A DNA stretch of 64,000 bases from positions 120,261,001 through 120,325,000 of the forward strand of contig CM059585.1 in assembly GCA_030407085.1 (NCBI GenBank), read 5' to 3'. A model generated the notes under the pieces. The model had not been told where the DNA came from and searched no databases. It saw nothing but the letters and a program-made list of their open reading frames with translations. Made by a program: the position numbers and the translations under genes. How positions within the stretch are numbered: position 1 is the stretch's first letter; every line of letters begins with the position of its first letter. Source of the stretch: Trichopria drosophilae. Its lineage: Eukaryota > Arthropoda > Insecta > Hymenoptera > Diapriidae. This document shows, piece after piece, positions 57,971-64,000 of the stretch.

Positions 57971-60687
57971 ATAACAAAATTGTTTTCATTGTTTAAAGTC
58001 ACTATACCAAGATCGGCAATTCATTTAAGATGTCAATTTTTTAAATTGATGTTCGGTCATTGAAATGAAGGTTTCAGAAAAACAAACTATAGAGGGGATT
58101 GTTTATGACATAGGTGACATATAAGGAAACAAGTCTTGAAAGTTCAGATTCGTGTCCAGGGAACCCAAAAATGGCTGCTATTTTCAGTTCCTGAACTGAG
58201 TAAAGTAATAAATAAAAATGTTATTTTTTTTTTGTAAGATAAACACATTTTGAATGAACATTAGATGGTGCAACTAAACGGTTAGCAGTAGATCGTAACG
58301 AATCCTGGGAGAATATATTCAATCTGATATAAGTTCTTTGTTCTTCCACGGATCTTATGATGATTTTTGATCGACTATTCATGGGGTTCTATCGGAATCG
58401 GTATCGGTGCTAGTGAACGTTTTTATTTTAGCAAATTACGATTATCCATTATCGTTGCTATGAGAATCGTGTCGCTTTTTTGCCCTGACCTGTAAACGTT
58501 AACCGAAGGTTAACACCCTTCCATCTCACGCGTGATTCATTTACACAAGCCAACGATCAGTTTTTCATGCATCACAGAATTTCCGACCCAGAAGCTGCGG
58601 GCATTGTCTCTTCCTTTCCTTTGAAAATTACGTAAAATGGACTGATTTATTTTTTTTGAATACTTATTGCGTAAAGGTTCATTCTTGGGTTCATTGGACA
58701 GGTGCATCCACTTGTTCAAATGTCAATGTATTCAATTTATATTGTCGCGATTGTTACATAATGATTAATTATTAACTCATTTTTAAATAGATCATCATTT
58801 TTCTTGTTTATATAATAAAACAATGGAATTTAATGTCTTTATTTTTGTAGCTATATGATTAGTAAAAAGCTAAAGCTCATGATTGTCAAATAACTTTAAT
58901 TAGCGACAGACTTACAATTAATTGTTGAACTCACTGTGCAAACAGTAAAGAAACATCTTTAAGAGACATCTTGTTTATTGCGTCTTGAATACTGCTCAGA
59001 AAGAGCTCATGAAGTGATGTTTAGGAAGACTTATGAATCATTTTTAGTTATTGTCGGACAGGTTTTATTTAACAACTTTCACTCTAATTGTAAAATGTGC
59101 AATTAAACTCCGTTTAGAATTATATTCAATTATTATAACAATTGAACATTTTTTAATTGATGTCTTTTTGCGACGATAAGATTACACGATAATAATGAAA
59201 TACTAAGTGTGCCCATTCTTTATTGTGGACTTCGTTCGTTAAATGTCGCGTGAGTTAATTTTTGTACAAGATCGCCACCTAGTGTCCCTAAGAGAAACTC
59301 GGAGTTCTAAATTGTGGATTGCTTCACCAAAAAAAGTACATAATTATATTGTTTATTGCATAATGATCGAAAAATGTGGATAATTTTCACTGAATTTTCC
59401 GTAAATTTATTATTTTTTCGAGATTGCAAAAGTATACAAAAAAAAATATTTCAGCAAAAGAAAATCATAAAATTCTCATCACTGCAGTTTCAATCCAACG
59501 TATACTCCCAACTTCCTTTTGCTTTAGCAAAATTCGCGATGCGAGCCAATAAGAAATTCATTCGTTGACATTGGGATGAAAACGACATATACCGAAAAAA
59601 CTAAAAAAAAATACATTACGAAGGAATCGCCATTAATTTATCTGTCTTCGAAAATAAGTGCGCTTGGCCGCGATTTCGTATACGATGAACAAGAGACGTG
59701 GTTAATTCCGCCAGGAGCAGATGTTTGCGCTTAAAACGGCTTCGTTAAACTTATTTTTCACGCAAATAAAAATATTCGGGACAAAAGTGCGCTATTGACG
59801 TATCAGACATTCTTTCAGGGATTGCAAAATTGATTAGTTGTCTAAAAGAGTTTGAAACTAGTCGGCAGCCAAAAGATTTTTATATACATTTTTTTTATTA
59901 TAAATGAACGTTTGTTGAAAACCAGTTCAACAATTTAGCATCAAATAGTTAAAGACATTAACATATAATCGAGCCAGCTTACCTGGAGCAAGAGCACCTG
60001 TTATTTAAAAGTGGACTTTCCCCACTATAAATAAAATGCCAAGCCTAAAATGTCAATACAAGTATTCAGTCCCGTTATTTAAATATTTAAAACAATTTCG
60101 AAGCGGGAGAGAATCAGAGCCGCGAAAAGCTAAACGCGCTCCTAACGACAGCGAAACAAACTATGCGTCTTGAGCACGAAAACTTATGATATAGTGATTT
60201 TTTATAGGTTCATTATTTCTTATAAAAAATGAATTTCAGTGCCGAGTCAATAAAAATCGTTATATTTTTTTTTTATTTACACATTTTTAAACCTTTTTAG
60301 GTTTATTCAGCTACACATGAAATAAGTACATTTTAGTTGATACCTTCTCAGCGCGTAAGTTACAATTTTGTAGGTATAAAAAAATATATCGAATCGTTAT
60401 ATTAATATGATGTCATGGACTTTAAAAAAAAATAAAGTTGGCAGAGTATATATTACACATTACAATTCAGTCATGTCTTGCCAACTAATTATCAAAAACC
60501 AGAATTGAATTAATAAAGTTACGATAAAGTCAGATCTAAAAACGACTTAAATGAGGTCCTGATTATGAGACAATCCAGGACTAAAGTTGGACCAGTTTAT
60601 AACCTAAAATTGATTGTGATCGAATTACGAAATTATCATTTTTTGATTACATTAAATAAAACAATAAACAAATAACAAAAATCGCTA
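57971..60687. other. AT-rich DNA with small even-composition patches
   Basis: Patches at 58440-58620, 59640-59760 and 60090-60180 are less AT-rich but have no frame with splice support. No gene called. Confidence 0.35.
59273..59284 (-). promoter_or_regulatory. CTCF-like motif
   Basis: CGCCACCTAGTG, read on minus as CACTAGGTGGCG. One of the two best matches in the window. Confidence 0.4.
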
Positions 60688-60753
60688 CAAGGCGGAATCG
60701 AACCCCAGACTACTTGGTAACAATCCACGTCCCTAACCATTCGGCGACGCTTC
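60688..60753 (-). repeat. tRNA-like module (A and B boxes)
   Basis: On minus it reads GTCGCCGAATGGTTAGGGAC (A-box and D-arm-like) and GGGGTTCGATTCCGCC (B box, 60695-60706 complement). The overall spacing is tRNA-like. The ends do not form a convincing acceptor stem. Confidence 0.5.
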
Positions 60754-61984
60754 TTGTTAATCGATGTAGAAATATTTTTATCTGCACTGTTTTAACAGAT
60801 TACAAGTGAAAATAGATTCAAAATATCAGCAAATCTTCCCACAAAAAATGATGCTGATATTTAGATTGTTTTTAATATTAGAATATAAGGACTTTACACA
60901 TGTTTCCGGCATTAATTTCGTTGTGAAGTCGCGATGACCAAAATTTGATCAATATTTAATTAAAATGTGGTCAAATCTACTGGAGCACTTTTTGATTGGA
61001 TTCTTTTTGATCTAAAATTTACCAAGTTTTAGTTAATATTTTTTTCTAGATTTACCTTAGGCGTCTTAATTAATCGCTTTCGGAATACATAGAACATTTA
61101 TTACAAGCTGTTTGCGAATTTAATGGCCCTCACTTGTAATATTTATTGTTACCGATATGTAAAAAAAAAAAAATAAATAAATATTCAAATTAAGAACGAC
61201 TAATGATTTATTATTTCATTGATTTCATATAAACGTATTTAATTTTAAGTGGAAGAAAACTTTATTCTGGAGTATAAAACAAATCTAATATTTTGTGTAC
61301 AGAAAGAAATTTATACTGTTGTTTCTTCATAACCTATCTTTAAAAACAAAACAATAAACGTTTAAAATATTTAATCATTTTTTTTAACGCTCCTAATGAT
61401 TTTTTTTATGAAGATACTCAGACAAGTCAGCAGTGCCAGAATCAACAATAAAATCCCATTTCGAAAGACTTTTTATTTAAAGTTGATCCAAGCCCACCGT
61501 AATAGGTCTTGGACCATGATGGGAAGATGTGGGTCATTTTGATGTAAATTTATGCGAAGAATACGAATTGGAGGTCATAATCGATCCATCACAACCGGAT
61601 TTTGAAATACTTCAGGTTATGCGCTCAAAAAATGATTTTTTAAATAATTTTCGAGGTTATATGCAGTATTTAATCATTATTTTTTGCATTTTTTAATAAT
61701 GGGATCATTTAGTATTACCTTTCAAAATAAGCTATTGATCGATCACCTACTTTTATATCTCATAAAATGTCCATTAAAATGATGACATTTATCCGAATAA
61801 TGTTACGAGCATTCCGCGATATAAAGAATCCACATCTTGGAAACGACGATTTCGAATTTTTCATTTCATAATTGTACTGAGCAAACCTAGTAACGCTTAA
61901 GCACAAATTCCAAGGGAAATACATAGACTTTAAAGGGGCTAATGTAATGCTTATTATATTGTTATTGGGATAAATGTTATATTG
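60754..61984. other. AT-rich gene-free stretch
   Basis: Words such as TTTTTGATCTAAAATTTACC and ACTAAAGTTGGACCAG on either side of the tRNA-like module may be inverted relatives, but the match is loose. No gene. Confidence 0.35.
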
Positions 61985-62402
61985 AAAATTCTATGAAATA
62001 GAGGATCCAATATGGCGGGCAAATTTGTCGAAAGTTTTAAAAAAGTATTTATATTTGCTAAAAACTCCTCTTAAGACCTCTTAAATGTTTTTTGAGGTCG
62101 TTGATTCGGAATCTTCAACAATATTTCAAAAATTCAAAATGGTGGATCCAACATGGCGGACGAGTTTTTAAAAAAGTGTATGGATTTGCTTAAAACTTAA
62201 TACTTAGAGGTTTTTGGGGTCGCTGATTGCAAATCTGGAATCAGAATTTAAAACCGCAAACGAGTTTTCCAAAAAGGCAAATTTTAAGCAAATGCAAACA
62301 ATTTTTAGAAACTCGTTCGCTGTATTGGATCCGCCATTTTGAAATTTAAAATCTAATTCCATATTCAGTCTTTAGCCCAGAGAACTCAGAGTAGCAAGTT
62401 TT
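61985..62402. repeat. Truncated ATGGCGG-module block
   Basis: Forward modules with GGATCCAATATGGCGGGC and GGTGGATCCAACATGGCG, and a reverse TTGGATCCGCCATTTTGAAA, end with CAGAGTAGCAAG directly at the TTAA of the next element. This resembles the right half of a piggyBac-like element whose own terminal repeat is missing. Confidence 0.6.
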
Positions 62403-62406
62403 AACC

Positions 62407-63189
62407 CTTTCCGTCACAGTGTGCCGCTCAGCGTGCCACCTTTTCTTCGTTAGTTTTTTCACATTTAAAAATCAGTCTCTCAAGTTTTTTAAGTCGTGAT
62501 TCATTTTCTACATAGCTAAGGCATTTATTTATTAAATGTAAGACATCGCACATATTAAAATACTATAGTTAATTGGTTATAAAGAAAAATATACCAAAAA
62601 AATCGTTTATGAAAAATAATTCCCTACAAACATAAACGGATAACTTGTTATTTATACGTTTTTGAGGTCGCTGAATACGATTCTGATGTCGGTTATCAAA
62701 AATTCAAAATGGCGGATCCAATATGGCGGACAAAAATTTGAAAATTGACGGAATTCGCTTGAAAAAAGTTACTCGGGGGGTTTCGGGATCGCTAAATACG
62801 AATCTGATGTTAGTTTTCAAAAACTCAAAATGGCGGATCCAATATGGCGGATAAAAAATTGAAAGTCTACTTAATTCGTTGGAAAATAATTACTCGGGGA
62901 TTTTTGAGGTTGTTGAATACGACCTACAATGAGAATAGATTTTGAGAATTCAAAACGACGAATATATAAAAGGAAGACGCTTATATATGAATTATGTACT
63001 TGTCCGATAACCTGTATAAAATGGAAGCCCAGGTAAAATAGATTATATATAATCGTATACTTATACACAAGATCCGCCATTTTGAATTTTTGAAAACTAA
63101 CATCAAATTCGTATTTGGCGACCCCGAAAACCCCCGAGTAACTTTTTTCAAGTGAATTCAGTGAAAAGAAAAATGCGTGACTGAAAGGG
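62407..63189 (+). mobile_element. piggyBac-like miniature element
   Basis: TTAA at 62403-62406 and 63190-63193. Ends are CCCTTTCCGTCAC and GTGACTGAAAGGG. An imperfect hairpin CGCTCAGCG (62427-62435) lies just inside the left end. There are three forward modules (AAAATGGCGGATCCAATATG at about 62706 and 62826) and one reverse module (ATCCGCCATTTTGAATTT at about 63070). The 110-codon minus frame at 62871-63203 is the repeat read in antisense, not a gene. Confidence 0.85.
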
Positions 63190-63193
63190 TTAA

Positions 63194-63509
63194 GCAAATC
63201 CATCTATTTTTTGAAAAACTTGTCCTCCATATTGGATCATTTTGAATTATTTAAATCTGATTGCAGAATTTTTCATTAATTAAAAATAAGGATTAAGACA
63301 AAGTAAAACAAATTATTTTTGTCTTGAAAGTAGCGCCACCTAGTGAGTAGATAAATCATCAGAAATAACAATAAATTACATCAGTATGATGGGAATCACA
63401 ATGATTTTTGCACTCTTATATTTTATGTAAATTACTGGACAATATCAAATTTTAATAAGTCGCCCAAGAATCAGTTTGCTGGAATGCAATAAAAAATATT
63501 TGGTTTCAG
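63194..63509. other. AT-rich spacer
   Basis: Contains the CTCF-like motif at 63333 and nothing else recognisable. Confidence 0.4.
63333..63347 (-). promoter_or_regulatory. CTCF-like motif
   Basis: GCGCCACCTAGTGAG, read on minus as CTCACTAGGTGGCGC. It is the longest match to the CTCF consensus in the window. Confidence 0.45.
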
Positions 63510-63697
63510 GGTCGAACGAGGGAACATCCTATCCAGTCCTAATGTCTGTATGGTCAACGAGCACTGGACGCAATTCAGTCTACGGTGTGGAGGGTGGTCC
63601 ACCTCCCTCCTCACACCCGCCTCTTCCCGCACACTTGCACGCCCAGCTTCACAATACAAACGGACACTGCTTCCACAAGCGGTTCCACAATTGCCAG
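63510..63697 (+). CDS. Candidate internal exon, unknown protein
   Basis: A 188-bp GC-rich segment lies between TTTGGTTTCAG (acceptor, AG at 63508-63509) and TTGCCAG|GTCAGTA (donor at 63698). Frame 63476 reads through it and includes GGPPPSSHPPLPAHLHAQLH followed by NTNGHCFHKRFHNCQ; I do not recognise the protein. The abrupt rise in GC and both splice signals favour an exon of a large-intron gene extending past the window. Against it, all plus frames and one minus frame are also open, so the reading frame is not proven and the block could be non-coding. Confidence 0.3.
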
Positions 63698-64000
63698 GTC
63701 AGTATCGGCGAACCATCGGCCAGTATTATATGTGTCGCCAACAGCGACAGTTGGACACGCGAGATTCAGAAAATACGAATTCTAAGTTGAACAATGAAAC
63801 GAACGCCCATGTCCGTCAGACCAATCACGGTTCGCATTTTATTTCTTCGTTAAATCGAATGTTTAATGGTTATTGTGGGGTGGTTGGATATTGCATTAAT
63901 CTGTAACTTGCGAAAATAACTTACATCCGCGCCATCTGTTGTGGAGATTCAGAAACTAATCTAATTATCAATGTGTTGGAGGCCTAAGTAACCGTTTTTT
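63698..64000. other. Moderate-GC flank to window end
   Basis: GC content falls gradually after the candidate exon. One CTCF-like motif is listed separately. No further exon seen. Confidence 0.35.
63929..63938 (-). promoter_or_regulatory. CTCF-like motif
   Basis: GCGCCATCTG followed by TTGTGG, read on minus as CCACAACAGATGGCGC, close to the CTCF consensus with one extra base in the spacer. Confidence 0.35.

Noticed and set aside
62871..63203. 110-codon minus-strand frame
   Set aside because: It lies inside the piggyBac-like element and is the repeated module read in antisense; no domain pattern and no splice support.
63585..63785. Alternative frames over the GC-rich block at the right edge
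   Set aside because: All frames are open there because of high GC. Only the frame bounded by both splice signals was kept, with low confidence.

Overview
The window looks like AT-rich nuclear DNA of an arthropod, most likely an insect. It is mostly intergenic or intronic, with short reading frames only, GT-AG splice signals, CpG-rich islands, and dense remains of eukaryotic mobile elements (Penelope-like, piggyBac-like, pogo-like and several foldback families). No complete host gene can be read from the sequence. Family names below come from motif recognition by eye; no database search was possible.

Left part (1-23,000): foldback repeats at 480-985 and 1484-2652; an inverted array of ATGGCGG-type motifs at 4195-4935; a CpG-rich block with a palindromic CRE at 5500-6075 (candidate promoter or first exon); and two related Penelope-like retroelement remnants (9558-10905 and 20520-22345). 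Each remnant has reverse transcriptase pieces on the minus strand and a GIY-YIG endonuclease piece on the plus strand. A 29-bp tandem repeat lies at 16766-16975, a candidate non-coding first exon with an NRF-1/Ewg-type site at 17655-17872, and arrays of GGCGTAAAA motifs at 8395-8622 and 20160-20515.

Middle part (23,000-42,900): long AT-rich stretches, then two foldback elements that contain hammerhead-ribozyme-like cores (29267-29880, 30208-30439). The most distinctive object is a 1.6-kb element with terminal inverted repeats (36218-37819). It carries a convergent pair of broken genes: a THAP-type zinc-finger start on plus, and a two-exon Cys-rich protein on minus that resembles the SWIM-zinc-finger family and stops just before the expected zinc-binding half. 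To its right are an array of CAGTACTG motifs around a tRNA-like module, a 625-bp palindrome, a pogo-like element with a second element nested in it, and a CpG-rich block with a plausible minus-strand first coding exon (42169-42274).

Right part (43,000-64,000): four piggyBac-like miniature elements. Three have clear TTAA target duplications and the fourth is degraded at one end; all are built from inverted copies of a module containing AAAATGGCGGATCC. There are also tRNA-like modules at 57.9 and 60.7 kb and a possible GC-rich exon at 63510-63697. Motifs resembling CTCF sites (GCCACCTAGYG / TAGATGGCGC) recur across the window.

The general theme is element families made of arrays of short motifs in opposing orientation, several of them enclosing an RNA-like module (tRNA-like or hammerhead-like). 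The host-gene content is at most a few candidate exons and promoters of genes that extend beyond the window.
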